DNA from: an uncultured Nitrososphaera sp.
GTDB lineage: Archaea > Thermoproteota > Nitrososphaeria > Nitrososphaerales > Nitrososphaeraceae
DNA: 52,479 bases
Direction of reading: 5' to 3'
Assembly: GCA_946480575.1 (NCBI GenBank)
Contig: CAMLKF010000007.1
Location: 1 to 52,479, forward strand
Shown here: positions 1-8,326 of the stretch, one piece after another
Numbering within the stretch: position 1 is the stretch's first letter
Layout: each line of letters starts with the position of its first letter
Translations under genes and position numbers: made by a program
Notes under the pieces: model-generated
What the model was told of the DNA's origin: nothing
What the model saw: only the letters and a program-made list of their open reading frames with translations
Database searches by the model: none

Positions 1-62
1 AACATCTCTCTCGCAACTACTACCACCAACTCTTCAAAAAATGACTAGCGAATAACAAAAAA

Positions 63-341
63 TTATAATAGCTGGCTCAAGCAAGCTTTAACTTGACAAC
101 AGTTCTTGTAGGTATCTCTGGTTCTCAGAGATTTGCACGACATCAGGAACTCTTCGACTTCTGGATACAGTGCAATAATATTTTTTCTGCTCCTCTTTAC
201 TTTTGACGCTTGTGGAAATGGGTGGTGCTGGTGGTGATGATTATCGGGCGGCGGCTGCTGCTGACGACTTACTTTTGCTGTTGCCGCCGCCGCCGTAGCG
301 GCGGCTGTGGCTGTTGTGGCTGCTGCTGCTGCTGCTTTCAA
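63..341 (-). pseudogene. Possible truncated tyrosine recombinase N-terminus with low-complexity head
   Basis: This 92-residue frame has an odd head: an Ala/Thr stretch, then QQQ, PPP and a His-rich run, encoded by GCN-type trinucleotide repeats. Its second half, around residues 60-80 (EVEEFLMSCKSLRTRDTY), resembles the N-terminal SAM-like core-binding domain of archaeal tyrosine recombinases, where an EFL..C.S..TRD.Y pattern is common. The match ends at a TAA, and the other two frames downstream also close quickly, so no catalytic domain follows before the window edge. I read it as an integrase remnant or a chance frame. The similarity is from memory and short. Confidence 0.3.
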
Positions 342-431
342 TTATGAAATGCAATATTCTAGTTCAATTATTTAAGTGGATGTTATCAACTACCGATAGA
401 GAAATAAGTCGTTCCCTCTCTTCTATTTTTG

Positions 432-746
432 ATGCAACCACAGCAAGGCAGTTTGGTCAAGAAAGGGCAGTTCTACTTTATCTACGATAATAATTCTCAA
501 AACCTCGTGCTGGAAGACAAGACAAAGAGGGGGCTTGAGGTGCGCGAGCATGCAATTGACGACAAGTACGGCGTCGAGGCAGACAAGGGTATGATATACG
601 ACATGGATGGCATAGGCCACAAGGTAGGCATTCGTTGGTATTTCCCGCAGCCGAAATATGCGCTTGATCAGGTCGTGAAAATTGCCGAAGACATTGAAGC
701 AAGGTACAAGGCAATACGGGAAATGACCTGCCCAGACGACAAATGA
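432..746 (+). CDS. Conserved-looking hypothetical protein, 104 aa
   Basis: I do not recognise the family. The protein is soluble, with no signal peptide or membrane segment. It has an N-terminal beta-rich part (GQFYFIYDNNSQNLVLED), a middle part ending in GIRWYFPQPKYALDQV, and a C-terminal helix (KIAEDIEARYKAIREM). Codon usage resembles that of the neighbours, which supports a real gene. An in-frame TTG lies one codon before the ATG at 432; the ATG was chosen. It is followed after 60 bases by the ferredoxin fusion on the same strand, so the two might share a transcript. Confidence 0.65.
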   Translation: MQPQQGSLVKKGQFYFIYDNNSQNLVLEDKTKRGLEVREHAIDDKYGVEADKGMIYDMDGIGHKVGIRWYFPQPKYALDQVVKIAEDIEARYKAIREMTCPDDK

Positions 747-806
747 TAAAACGAAATCCTTTTAGGAGATGTAAATTTTAGGTAAAAGAGAGAGAGAGAC
801 ACATAC

Positions 807-1817
807 ATGTCTGCCTTGCTGAAAGATAGAGTATGGACAATGCTGTCTGAGGTCGCCAAGAGAGGCGTTTACCCACTCCATGGCAACAAGCTCGGCCTTT
901 ACAGAATTCCTATCGAGATCACCGAAAAGTCCGACATATCTGGCATCATGAACGACCTCAGAAGCTCGGGCTTCAAGATGGACACCCACGCCGACAGGAT
1001 CTACGTCACCTACAAATGGCCAGAAAAGGGCGTGGATCAGATTACAAACGAAGAGGTGTCAGCAGACCTGAATATCACCGTTGAAATCGTGACAGGCGAG
1101 GTCGTCGATCTTATTTACCAGATAAGGCAGCTGGAATACTTTGGCGACCCTTACTGGATAAAGAATTACCGGCAAAAGGCGGATCAGAACGCCAAGATGG
1201 TAATAGACACAATTATCCGTAATACAAAGATTGGAGACAAGCTGATTGCCCACTGGCAAAAGACTGAAAAACTGACGCTTGAGGCGGCTATAAAGAAACT
1301 AGAGGAGCTGACGCCTCTGGCAAAGAACCCCAAGGCGCGTAGCGCTACAGCTCCGCCGCCAACTGCAGCGGCGTCTGCGGCGCCCAAGCCGGCTGCACAA
1401 CAGGCAATGCCTCCGCCCACGGCCCCGGCGGCCGGTGGTGGTGCTGCAACCACGACGATATCGCTAACAGGCACAGGCACAAGCTACGGCAAGGTTGAAG
1501 GCCCGATTGACTCCAAGTTTAAGGAAAAGCGCCAAGCAGCCGGCACATACCAGGGCATCAAGGTGTGGGGCCCTATGGACCCACCTGGCCAGCTTGGCAT
1601 CTGGGGCGATTACGTCTGCATTGATTTTGACATATGCGTGGCTGATGGCGCATGCATTGAAGCCTGTCCAGTCAATGTTTATGAGTGGCTTGAAACTCCG
1701 GGCCACCCTGCATCTGAGAAAAAGGCGTTCATGATAAGGGAAAAGGACTGTATCTTTTGCATGGCGTGCGAGAACGTCTGTCCGCCGCAGGCAGTCAAGA
1801 TATTCAACAAAGGCTGA
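807..1817 (+). CDS. Ferredoxin fusion protein: novel N-terminal domain plus dicluster ferredoxin
   Basis: The 336-residue protein has three parts. Residues 1-180 are a mixed alpha/beta region that I cannot assign. Residues 181-222 are an Ala/Pro linker. The C-terminal ~115 residues are a dicluster ferredoxin of the Sulfolobus Zfx type. Cysteines at 277, 283, 287, 315, 318, 321 and 325, with Asp280, match the Sulfolobus spacing, where cluster I is [3Fe-4S] with a nearby Asp and cluster II is [4Fe-4S]. The N-terminal histidines that bind zinc in Sulfolobus Zfx are replaced ([16 protein letters not shown]), so the zinc site is probably absent. The last 366 bases are identical to another gene at 49 kb. 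The likely role is cytoplasmic electron transfer; the partner is unknown. Confidence 0.9.
   Translation: MSALLKDRVWTMLSEVAKRGVYPLHGNKLGLYRIPIEITEKSDISGIMNDLRSSGFKMDTHADRIYVTYKWPEKGVDQITNEEVSADLNITVEIVTGEVVDLIYQIRQLEYFGDPYWIKNYRQKADQNAKMVIDTIIRNTKIGDKLIAHWQKTEKLTLEAAIKKLEELTPLAKNPKARSATAPPPTAAASAAPKPAAQQAMPPPTAPAAGGGAATTTISLTGTGTSYGKVEGPIDSKFKEKRQAAGTYQGIKVWGPMDPPGQLGIWGDYVCIDFDICVADGACIEACPVNVYEWLETPGHPASEKKAFMIREKDCIFCMACENVCPPQAVKIFNKG
1450..1815 (+). repeat. 366-bp inverted duplicate, copy 1 (ferredoxin module)
   Basis: Comparing the two loci base by base, 1450-1815 is identical to the reverse complement of 49126-49491 with no mismatch, including third codon positions. Identity stops three bases into the stop-codon region at one end (TGA here, TAG there) and inside the Ala/Gly linker at the other. 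The flanks and N-terminal domains are unrelated. Confidence 0.97.
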
Positions 1818-1878
1818 TACCGCAAGTATCTATAAATAGAAATAACAATAACGATTGTCTCGATAAAGAGCTGAGAGC

Positions 1879-4008
1879 ATGTACGGGCCAGGCAACTTCC
1901 TCTACGTCATTTTCCTCGCCGCCGCCTGGATCATGATGCTTTACACGCTTAATTTCTATTACCTTGCATACATGTCGCGCAACAACGTCCGGTATGAAAG
2001 GATAAGACGCAAAAAGGCAGACCTGCCGGCCACCCTGCCCATAGTCACAATACAACTGCCGCTGTACAACGAAAAGTACGTGGCAAGGCGCCTCATAGAC
2101 GCTATGTGCAGGATTGACTACCCAAAGGACAGGCTGGAGATACAGGTGCTTGACGACTCTGACGATGACACAGTGGATCTGATAAAGTCTATAGTGGACG
2201 ACTACAAGTTCAAGGGCTTTGACATCGTGCACATCCACAGGGCCAACAGGTCCGGCTACAAGGCCGGCGCGCTCAAGGCCGGATTGAAAAGCGCCAAGGG
2301 GGAGTTTGTCGCGATATTTGACGCCGACTTTATCCCGCCTGCCCATTTCCTGAAGCACCTGATAAAGTACTTCAACGACCCAAAGATGGGCTTTGTCCAA
2401 TGCAAGTGGGACCACGTCAACGAGGATTTCTCCACGCTTACAAACGCGGAGGCAGTCTCGCTCGACCTTCACTTCCTTATCGAGCAAAAGGCCAAGAGCT
2501 ACACGCACATATTCATGAACTTTAACGGCACTGCAGGCATATGGAGAAAGTCCTGTATAGACGATGCCGGCGGCTGGCATACGACCACGCTTGTTGAGGA
2601 CATGGATCTGAGCTACAGGGCCCACATGAGGGGCTGGAAGTCCCTGTTCCTTGACGACATCGTAGTCAATGCAGAACTCCCTGTCCAGATGAATGCCGCC
2701 AAGCGCCAGCAGTTCCGCTGGGCCAAGGGCTCCATACAGGTGGCGATAAAGCTGATGCCCGACGTGATGCTCAAAAGGAAAGTGCCCCTCGACACAAAGC
2801 TGCAGGCCTTTATACACATGACGCGCCACATTGTCAACCCGCTCTTTCTGGCGCAGTTTCTGATATTTCCGATGCTCCTTGCGATGGACTTTAAACTCTA
2901 TACGGTAAGCTGGGCCCCTATCATAATCTGGGCGATGTACATCCTCCTTGGGCCGGGCGGCTACCTGGTGGTCATAAACAGGACTTGGAAGCAGGGGTGG
3001 AAGGAAAAGGCATGGCAGTTCTTTTTCCTCAACTTTTTTGCGGCGGGGATAACCGTCAACAACACGGTAGCGATCTTTGACGCGGTGTTGGGCAAAAAGA
3101 ACGAGTTCTTGCGAACCCCAAAGTTCGGCATCATGAAAAGGGGCGACAGTTGGCGGAACAAAGAGTACGTGCTTCCATTCACCAAGACCACGCTCCTCGA
3201 GATATTCTTTGCGCTCTATGGCTGCATAGCAGTGTTTGTCTCGATATTCTCGGGCAACGCCATCCTTGCGCCGATAACTGCAATCCCTACAATAGGGTTC
3301 ATTTATGTCGCGTACCTAAGCATGGCGCATTTGTCGTTCAGGAAGAAGAAGCGCCAGGCGGCTCCGTCTGGCAGGAAATACGCTCCTGCTATCACTACCG
3401 GCAAGCACGCCGCTGACACTTTTACCACGGCGATGACTGTCGCCGCAAGCGCCACAGAAAGCGCTGGCAGCACGACGAGGGCACCAAACATGCGGTTGAT
3501 ATTGGGCGGAGTCGTTGCGTTTCTGCTGCTTGGAGCCGGCGTGGCGTACTATGGCTACCACGAGACCATCTATCCAGTCAACCAGGCTATGGGATTTGTC
3601 TACCGGTCGCAGTCCGCCCAGACGCCACAGCAGCTCGCGGAATACGTCCAGCTCACCAAAGACCTTGTCCCGGAGAAGGGAAACCCAGTGTGGCTCTTTC
3701 CGACCGTGAGGACAGACTTTTCGCACATCCAGGCGAACCTTTACAGCATGCTTGCGCGCGCCGAGTCGGCTTCCCTCATGGCACCACATAGCGAGGGGTA
3801 CAACATGGCAATGAAGGACCTACATGAGTCGGCCATCAGGATCGAGTCCCACCTTCTCGAGGCTATCCCGTACATGTATGTCAGCGCGACAAACATTGTG
3901 CTGAGCGCGCTGTGGGTGAGTGTCATAATAGCCATATTTGCGGTCATAAGAAAAGCTAACAGGGCGAGGATGCAGTACAAGACAACAGTTTCAGGTCAGA
4001 TACCCTAG
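1879..4008 (+). CDS. Membrane glycosyltransferase family 2 (cellulose synthase-like)
   Basis: This 709-residue protein has an N-terminal membrane helix, then a cytoplasmic GT-A domain with processive family-2 landmarks: DDSDDDT near residue 92, DADF near 148, EDMDLSYR near 240 and QQFRW near 277. A cluster of membrane helices follows to about residue 490. It probably polymerises or transfers a sugar from an NDP-sugar for an extracellular polysaccharide. The C-terminal 200 residues are unusual: an Ala/Thr/Ser-rich linker, another membrane helix (LILGGVVAFLLLGAGVAYYG), an external segment and a final helix near 670. The 3' end, including its stop codon, is one copy of a 17-bp direct repeat. Substrate and product cannot be told from sequence. 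Confidence 0.92.
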   Translation: MYGPGNFLYVIFLAAAWIMMLYTLNFYYLAYMSRNNVRYERIRRKKADLPATLPIVTIQLPLYNEKYVARRLIDAMCRIDYPKDRLEIQVLDDSDDDTVDLIKSIVDDYKFKGFDIVHIHRANRSGYKAGALKAGLKSAKGEFVAIFDADFIPPAHFLKHLIKYFNDPKMGFVQCKWDHVNEDFSTLTNAEAVSLDLHFLIEQKAKSYTHIFMNFNGTAGIWRKSCIDDAGGWHTTTLVEDMDLSYRAHMRGWKSLFLDDIVVNAELPVQMNAAKRQQFRWAKGSIQVAIKLMPDVMLKRKVPLDTKLQAFIHMTRHIVNPLFLAQFLIFPMLLAMDFKLYTVSWAPIIIWAMYILLGPGGYLVVINRTWKQGWKEKAWQFFFLNFFAAGITVNNTVAIFDAVLGKKNEFLRTPKFGIMKRGDSWRNKEYVLPFTKTTLLEIFFALYGCIAVFVSIFSGNAILAPITAIPTIGFIYVAYLSMAHLSFRKKKRQAAPSGRKYAPAITTGKHAADTFTTAMTVAASATESAGSTTRAPNMRLILGGVVAFLLLGAGVAYYGYHETIYPVNQAMGFVYRSQSAQTPQQLAEYVQLTKDLVPEKGNPVWLFPTVRTDFSHIQANLYSMLARAESASLMAPHSEGYNMAMKDLHESAIRIESHLLEAIPYMYVSATNIVLSALWVSVIIAIFAVIRKANRARMQYKTTVSGQIP

Positions 4009-4009
4009 T
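3993..4009 (+). repeat. 17-bp direct repeat, left copy (att-like)
   Basis: AGGTCAGATACCCTAGT covers the last codons and stop of the glycosyltransferase gene and recurs exactly at 4938-4954. Duplication of a gene's 3' end at both edges of a segment is typical of site-specific integration. Confidence 0.75.
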
Positions 4010-4020
4010 ACGTGGTTTAG

Positions 4021-4046
4021 TATTTACCTGAACATTCAGGTAAATA
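4021..4046. promoter_or_regulatory. Perfect 12-bp-arm inverted repeat just after the glycosyltransferase
   Basis: TATTTACCTGAA and its exact reverse complement TTCAGGTAAATA are separated by only CA. A two-base loop suits a protein-bound palindrome better than an RNA hairpin, and no T-run follows. It lies 12 bases inside the left direct repeat. A diverged version (GTATTTGCCCGAATATT) sits next to the right repeat. Confidence 0.6.
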
Positions 4047-4193
4047 GACATGTGGTTTCTGATTGCTTACGATTCCATCTTTAACAACATTTCCACCTGC
4101 CTAGAAATGGTCATTGCTTTGCACAAAATAGTGCAAAAATGATACACATCTTCTTGTTGCATTACAGTGAAATATCGCTAACCTAACCCTTGA

Positions 4194-4328
4194 AGTTCTT
4201 GCCTAATAGTTAGTTCCACGAACGTAAAATCATGCAGAGGTTGCGGCCATACTTTTTTCCTGTTTGGAAATAACGACGGCACAAAGGAACGTTGTCCCAA
4301 GTGCTATGGATCGTTGTTAGACAGTTAA
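4194..4328 (+). pseudogene. Zinc-ribbon remnant without start codon
   Basis: An open frame ending at the TAA 4326-4328 encodes CRGCGHTFFLFG then ERCPKCYG, a CxxC...CxxC zinc ribbon. The frame opens after a TGA at 4191-4193 and holds no ATG, GTG or TTG before the first cysteine pair. It is therefore a decayed gene or one with a non-canonical start. It lies inside the segment bounded by the 17-bp repeats. Confidence 0.35.
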
Positions 4329-4623
4329 AAGATGAAACAGGCCCTACTTGCCAATATGGGAATGAAAATACTGGCTTTCGGGCTTGAAGTGAACAAGGCC
4401 CAACGTTGCAGGTCTGTATCTCTAAGCAGGCAAAGTCGTATTAAAAATATTATCCGGAAAAGGATATTGAAGACTTGTTTTTCTAAAGGCGGTATGTTAC
4501 TATCGTAAGATAGGGAAGCAAGTAACAGGCGTTTGCAGTAATACATTTACGAAAGAATAATCAAGTATGGCGCATCCCACTGCATAAATAGACATTTGTC
4601 ACTCATTGATACGGGACCTCCCG
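4329..4623. other. Gene-poor stretch inside the repeat-bounded segment
   Basis: The only open frame of note is 4332-4508 on the plus strand, 58 codons, basic, with no recognisable motif; I give it little weight. A TATA-like element (GCATAAATAGAC, near 4583-4594) precedes the HTH gene. Nothing else is apparent. Confidence 0.4.
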
Positions 4624-4917
4624 ATGCTGTCGAAGTATAGAAGCCGAACCGAAATCGCTGCCCAAATTCTGCAATCAGCAAACGGTCATAACGACATAAC
4701 TAAAACACGGCTAATGTATAATGTCTTTCTGTCATATGCACAGCTAAAAGAATACCTTGCACTTTTGATCCAAAATGGACTTTTAGAATATCTGGAAGGA
4801 AAAAACAGCTTCAGGACTACTGAAAAAGGCTTGAAGTTTCTAAAGATTTATGAAAAAATGGAAGAACTAGTGGCTGAAGCGAAATTGACTACAGTGCAGA
4901 AATCTAAAAAGGAGTAG
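4624..4917 (+). CDS. HTH_45-type winged-helix regulator
   Basis: The 97-residue protein belongs to the small archaeal winged-helix family (Pfam HTH_45). It opens with YRSRTEIAAQIL, followed by TKTRLMYNVFLSYAQLKEYLALL and the wing/helix segment GLLEY...FRTTEKGLKFLKIYEKMEEL. It is a DNA-binding transcription regulator of unknown targets. The start at 4624 was chosen because paralogues at 18168, 18544 and 32262 in this window begin near the same conserved K.RSR motif; an upstream ATA-preceded frame adds six unlikely residues. It is the only convincing intact gene inside the segment flanked by the 17-bp direct repeats, so it may be cargo of a small integrated element. Confidence 0.85.
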   Translation: MLSKYRSRTEIAAQILQSANGHNDITKTRLMYNVFLSYAQLKEYLALLIQNGLLEYLEGKNSFRTTEKGLKFLKIYEKMEELVAEAKLTTVQKSKKE

Positions 4918-4937
4918 ACGGTATTTGCCCGAATATT

Positions 4938-4954
4938 AGGTCAGATACCCTAGT
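4938..4954 (+). repeat. 17-bp direct repeat, right copy (att-like)
   Basis: This is an exact copy of AGGTCAGATACCCTAGT from 3993-4009. The flanking bases differ on both sides. The two copies enclose about 930 bases. Confidence 0.75.
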
Positions 4955-5087
4955 GCTTTCATCATAATGCAGAGAGGGCAATCATCATCCCATAAGAAGG
5001 TTCATTCCCTGCAGTATTATTAACCCTTTGGATTCCCGGCGGGGTATAACTTTGTTTACAAAAACCACTGCGGGGCATCACGTCGTT

Positions 5088-5099
5088 ATTTAAATAATA
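5088..5099 (+). promoter_or_regulatory. TATA element of the winged-helix/ATPase operon
   Basis: TTATTTAAATAA, a 12-base palindromic A/T box, is centred about 25 bases before the ATG at 5118. This is the spacing expected for a leaderless archaeal transcript. It follows about 170 bases with no gene. Confidence 0.6.
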
Positions 5100-5117
5100 A
5101 TTTCGTCAGTCTACCTC

Positions 5118-5759
5118 ATGACCGCAGAGGAGCACAAAGTCGTCAAGATGATCCTTTCTGCAGGGTCGGCCGGCGTGAAAAGGACTGATCTGCGCAAGGA
5201 GCTTGGAGGAGACATGGACACAGTTTTAGAGAAGGCAGTCAGTAGGGGAGAGGTTTTCGTAGACAAGAAGGCGAGCGCGTACTATTGCTTCCACAGAGAC
5301 CACTACGTCCAGAGCCTGCTCAACTCTGACCCGAGGTTCAGGTTGACCTATGACATGCTCAAGTCTATTGAAGAGTCAGTCAGCACACTTGCAGAGAACG
5401 TTTCCCATCTTGCGAGGGTCGTGCTGGAGATGAAGAACGAACAACAGTCATCTCTCTTCCAGCAGCAACTTGCCAATTCTGCTGCCGCGTCGGCAGCGCC
5501 TAGGAGAACCATGAACGTTTACGATTTCAAGAAAGAATTTGATGTTGCCCTTGCCAACTCTACTTCTTCAATTGGCTGGGTCGAGCTTGCAAAGTTAAGG
5601 GACGAGCTGTGCGACAAGTGCGGCCTCTCTTCTGACGAGTTCTACCGGCTTGTCGAGGAGCTGACGAACCAGAATCAGGACAAGTACGAGCTTTCCACTG
5701 GAGGCAGCGAAGGCGTGATGGTCCGCGGCCTTTTGCACGGCTTTGTGAGGTGCATCTAG
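5118..5759 (+). CDS. Tandem winged-helix protein, partner of the AAA+ ATPase
   Basis: The 213-residue protein appears to have two DNA-binding-type domains joined by a coiled-coil-like helix. Residues 1-60 (EEHKVVKMILSAGSAGVKRTDLRKEL...VFVDKKASAYY) look like a winged helix. Residues 75-120 form a long helix (SIEESVSTLAENVSHLARVVLEMKNEQ) leading to an Ala/Ser linker. Residues 132-213 (WVELAKLRDELCDKCGLSSDEFYRLVEEL) look like a second winged helix. The next gene begins three bases after its stop, so they are surely co-transcribed. I infer that it loads or targets the ATPase onto DNA. I do not know a named family for it. Confidence 0.8.
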   Translation: MTAEEHKVVKMILSAGSAGVKRTDLRKELGGDMDTVLEKAVSRGEVFVDKKASAYYCFHRDHYVQSLLNSDPRFRLTYDMLKSIEESVSTLAENVSHLARVVLEMKNEQQSSLFQQQLANSAAASAAPRRTMNVYDFKKEFDVALANSTSSIGWVELAKLRDELCDKCGLSSDEFYRLVEELTNQNQDKYELSTGGSEGVMVRGLLHGFVRCI

Positions 5760-5762
5760 CAG

Positions 5763-7403
5763 TTGTACCCTTACAAGCTGGACCGCAACCCGTACCCGAG
5801 CAGCCCGACCCCTACCCTCATCGACGCCCGGATACTTGGGGGCAAGAGGCACAGGAAGGCCAAGGCTGCGCTGATGGCTTGCATTTCGGATCTTGCATCA
5901 AAGGTTATTGCCAATGGGAGCGCGACTGACAAGGACTTTCGCCTAGTCACCGTGATACAGGATGTCGGCTCTGGCAAGACCCACCTTGCGCTGCACACCA
6001 AGGGGCTGAAGGAAGTTTCCGATAATGCCGTTGTTTCGTACGTCGACCTATCGCAGATATCTCCACGCAGCATGCACAGCCTCTACAGCGCAATGCTCGC
6101 AGGGTTTACAGATGACTACATTGCGACGCTCAGGCAGGTAATAGTGAAATACCTGCAGGACAGGGCCGAGCGCAACATCAGGAGCGCCAGAAAGATATTC
6201 AACTATGGATTTATGGATTCGCTCAAGGGTAGAACCTTGAAGGACAAGGCGGCGCAGCTCTTGCGAAACGAGCTGGTGCCCAATTATTCTGCCATCAATC
6301 AGACCCTTAGCAACGAATTCTCGCCGGTAGAAATCGCGATACTAAAGCTGGTAATTGAAGGCAAGTTCAGGGCTGACGCACAGAACGTGGCTACGCTTGA
6401 AGACGTTATAGCAAGCCTGGCAGCACTCTCGAGCCTGAACCTGAAATTCCTGGGCACGTTGACGCTATTCCAGATGGACGAGTTTGATTCGGACAAGGAA
6501 TTGGTCGAATTTGTCAAGGCGGTGATTAACGCGCACCTGCCGTCAACGATTCTGATGCTGATATTCACGCCCTTCTCATACAACGAGATAAGTAGGGCAA
6601 ACGTCTCTGTGTTTGATAGGCTGGAAAAGGCAAATTACAAGATCGACCTTGCTGGCTCTAACACGCTTGAAGAGATAATCGATATCGTGCTTGAATACAT
6701 TCGCCATCACGACGCGACCAAGAGCTTTACGGCAGAAGCGGAGCGAGACCTGGCGGCAAAGGTCAAGGTGATTTACGATGAGTTCTCTGACTTTCGCAAC
6801 GTAAGGTCGATGCTCAACATCATGTATCACGCCACTGAAAACGCTGCAAAGCGCAGCATCGCATCGATAGACGAGCAGGCAATAGACGACACTATCAAAA
6901 ACGTCTACCCGGGCTTGCGCATAAGGGGCAGCGTAATGGATGTCCCGATCTCTGACTTTATCAAGATAAGGCGCAATTGCAACGACATCCAGACGCTTGA
7001 GACCGGTGTCCGTACCGCAGTCAGGGACCTAGTGAACTATGCCCACGAAGTGGGAGCCGTGGCGAGGCCACAATCAGCGGACGGCAAGGGCAATGGCATC
7101 GACATAATTTTTAGCGACCCGTATGGAACCAACGTGGCGGTTGCTGTAGTCATAAACAGAGACCATGCAAAGAGCTTTGAGCAAATATCAAATACGCTCA
7201 AGTCGACAGGCTTTGTGGACAAGCTGGTGATACTGACAAACGCCAACACTACGGCTGGCACGAACGGCGGCACTGTTGTCAACATCGACCGCTGTAAGAT
7301 GATAGACCTGATCTACTTTAGCAATAAGTACAAGAACAACGAGATGCAGCAGGACGACTCGCAGCGGGCCCTGATGCTTGCAAAATCAATAAGACTTTGC
7401 TAA
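5763..7403 (+). CDS. AAA+ ATPase with C-terminal nuclease-fold-like domain, unknown system
   Basis: The 546-residue protein starts with TTG three bases after the winged-helix gene. It has a P-loop near residue 70 (IQDVGSGKTHLAL, lacking the usual first glycine), a Walker B near 238 (LFQMDEFD), a sensor-like LMLIFTPFSYN and an Orc/Cdc6-like lid with a possible arginine finger (SVFDRLEKA). The last 140 residues (GNGIDIIFSDPYGTNVAVAVVINR...DKLVILTNA) resemble the core of a PD-(D/E)xK-like fold, but the catalytic ExK is not evident. The architecture recalls Orc/Cdc6-like ATPases of mobile and defence loci. Its function is not known; I infer DNA-linked ATP-dependent work with its winged-helix partner. 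Confidence 0.85.
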   Translation: MYPYKLDRNPYPSSPTPTLIDARILGGKRHRKAKAALMACISDLASKVIANGSATDKDFRLVTVIQDVGSGKTHLALHTKGLKEVSDNAVVSYVDLSQISPRSMHSLYSAMLAGFTDDYIATLRQVIVKYLQDRAERNIRSARKIFNYGFMDSLKGRTLKDKAAQLLRNELVPNYSAINQTLSNEFSPVEIAILKLVIEGKFRADAQNVATLEDVIASLAALSSLNLKFLGTLTLFQMDEFDSDKELVEFVKAVINAHLPSTILMLIFTPFSYNEISRANVSVFDRLEKANYKIDLAGSNTLEEIIDIVLEYIRHHDATKSFTAEAERDLAAKVKVIYDEFSDFRNVRSMLNIMYHATENAAKRSIASIDEQAIDDTIKNVYPGLRIRGSVMDVPISDFIKIRRNCNDIQTLETGVRTAVRDLVNYAHEVGAVARPQSADGKGNGIDIIFSDPYGTNVAVAVVINRDHAKSFEQISNTLKSTGFVDKLVILTNANTTAGTNGGTVVNIDRCKMIDLIYFSNKYKNNEMQQDDSQRALMLAKSIRLC

Positions 7404-7422
7404 GCGCCGCAAAAACTCTTTT

Positions 7423-7683
7423 ATGAATGAATTGCTATTGCTTGGTGTGGGAGAAAACGGCATACCAGACGACGATCCACGTTTCAGATGCAACATATGC
7501 GGCAGCAGGGCCGACTTTGTCGTCCAGCTCGAGCTTGTCAAGGGCAACAGGAAATACAACGCTCTGCATTCCCAGCAAATGCCGTTCTACCTCTGCAAGC
7601 ATCATGAATATGTCTACAAAAAGATGCAGAGGAGCATAGAACTTAAGGACTACTTCACTGAAACCATAAAGGAAAACCAGTAA
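7423..7683 (+). CDS. Small zinc-finger protein of the ATPase operon
   Basis: This 86-residue protein carries CNIC near residue 25 and CKHH near residue 63, a plausible CxxC...CxxH metal site in a treble-clef-like arrangement. A C-terminal helix follows (YVYKKMQRSIELKDYF). It begins 20 bases after the ATPase stop, and its own stop overlaps the next start (TAATG), so it belongs to the same operon. I know no named family; a nucleic-acid or adaptor role is a guess. Confidence 0.75.
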   Translation: MNELLLLGVGENGIPDDDPRFRCNICGSRADFVVQLELVKGNRKYNALHSQQMPFYLCKHHEYVYKKMQRSIELKDYFTETIKENQ

Positions 7684-8126
7684 TGCCAAAGAGAAACTTT
7701 ACTACGCTCGAAGAGTTCAAGGCGCACCTGCACAAAGAGGGCGCGACTCTCGTAGAATTTTCCGGCAATAAAGTGCCGTGCATTCTGATAAGCCAGAAAA
7801 AGTACGATGAGATGCTGCACAAGGTGTTTTGCAAAAAGGTGGCAGCAGACACGGTGCTTGACCTATTCTACGATGGGCAGGATGTTTTTGTGGACGTCCA
7901 GATAAAGTTCCTCGACACCGACTTTGAAGAAAACTATTTGCTTTACGCAAATGACATGATCGAGTTTTTCGAAGCACTGGCGGAAAGCGGCCTGATTGCC
8001 ATTGCTCCTGATATGCAGACATATACCAATTCGCAGAACACGTTCATGATCCAGCTCCCCAAAAAGGACGCCGCCGAGCGCGCGCTTGAAATAATCAAGT
8101 CAAATGCCAAAAAGCACAACAAGTAG
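7683..8126 (+). CDS. Hypothetical protein, last gene of the ATPase operon
   Basis: The 147-residue soluble protein starts inside the previous stop codon (TAATG), a sign of translational coupling. It looks like a compact alpha/beta domain: TLEEFKAHLHKEGATLVEFSGNKVPCILISQKKYDEML, then DVFVDVQIKFLDTDFEENYLLYANDMIEFFEALAESGLIAI, then a helix ending in a basic tail (KSNAKKHNK). No catalytic motif stands out and I recognise no family. Its tight linkage to the ATPase, winged-helix and zinc-finger genes is the main clue to its role. Confidence 0.75.
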   Translation: MPKRNFTTLEEFKAHLHKEGATLVEFSGNKVPCILISQKKYDEMLHKVFCKKVAADTVLDLFYDGQDVFVDVQIKFLDTDFEENYLLYANDMIEFFEALAESGLIAIAPDMQTYTNSQNTFMIQLPKKDAAERALEIIKSNAKKHNK

Positions 8127-8142
8127 CATCGTATATCGCCGG

Positions 8143-8232
8143 TCACGAGGGTAGCGTCCCAAACAGCATGAAAATAACGGCCACGGCAAAAGCTATGGCA
8201 ATCAGCCCTTTGGCAGTCAGGCTCAGATACAC
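8143..8232 (-). CDS. Possible 29-aa single-pass membrane peptide
   Basis: A GTG-started frame encodes a hydrophobic helix (LIAIAFAVAVIFMLFG) with a short charged end. It lies in an otherwise empty 200-base gap. A frame this short with one membrane helix can arise by chance, but codon choice looks coding-like. Confidence 0.3.
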   Translation of the reverse strand: MYLSLTAKGLIAIAFAVAVIFMLFGTLPS

Positions 8233-8326
8233 TCCTAATTCCTTGCTCTATCGGCATTAATTTCCTTTTCCATTCTGGCTGCTGCCAAGGTAGCAGAATT
8301 AATAACAGGCTCTGGACAAGATTTAG

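Noticed and set aside
1495..1734. Open frame inside the ferredoxin region, identical in both copies
   Set aside because: Its duplication simply follows from the 366-bp repeat; it is a shadow of the ferredoxin frame with Arg/Ser-rich, unprotein-like composition.
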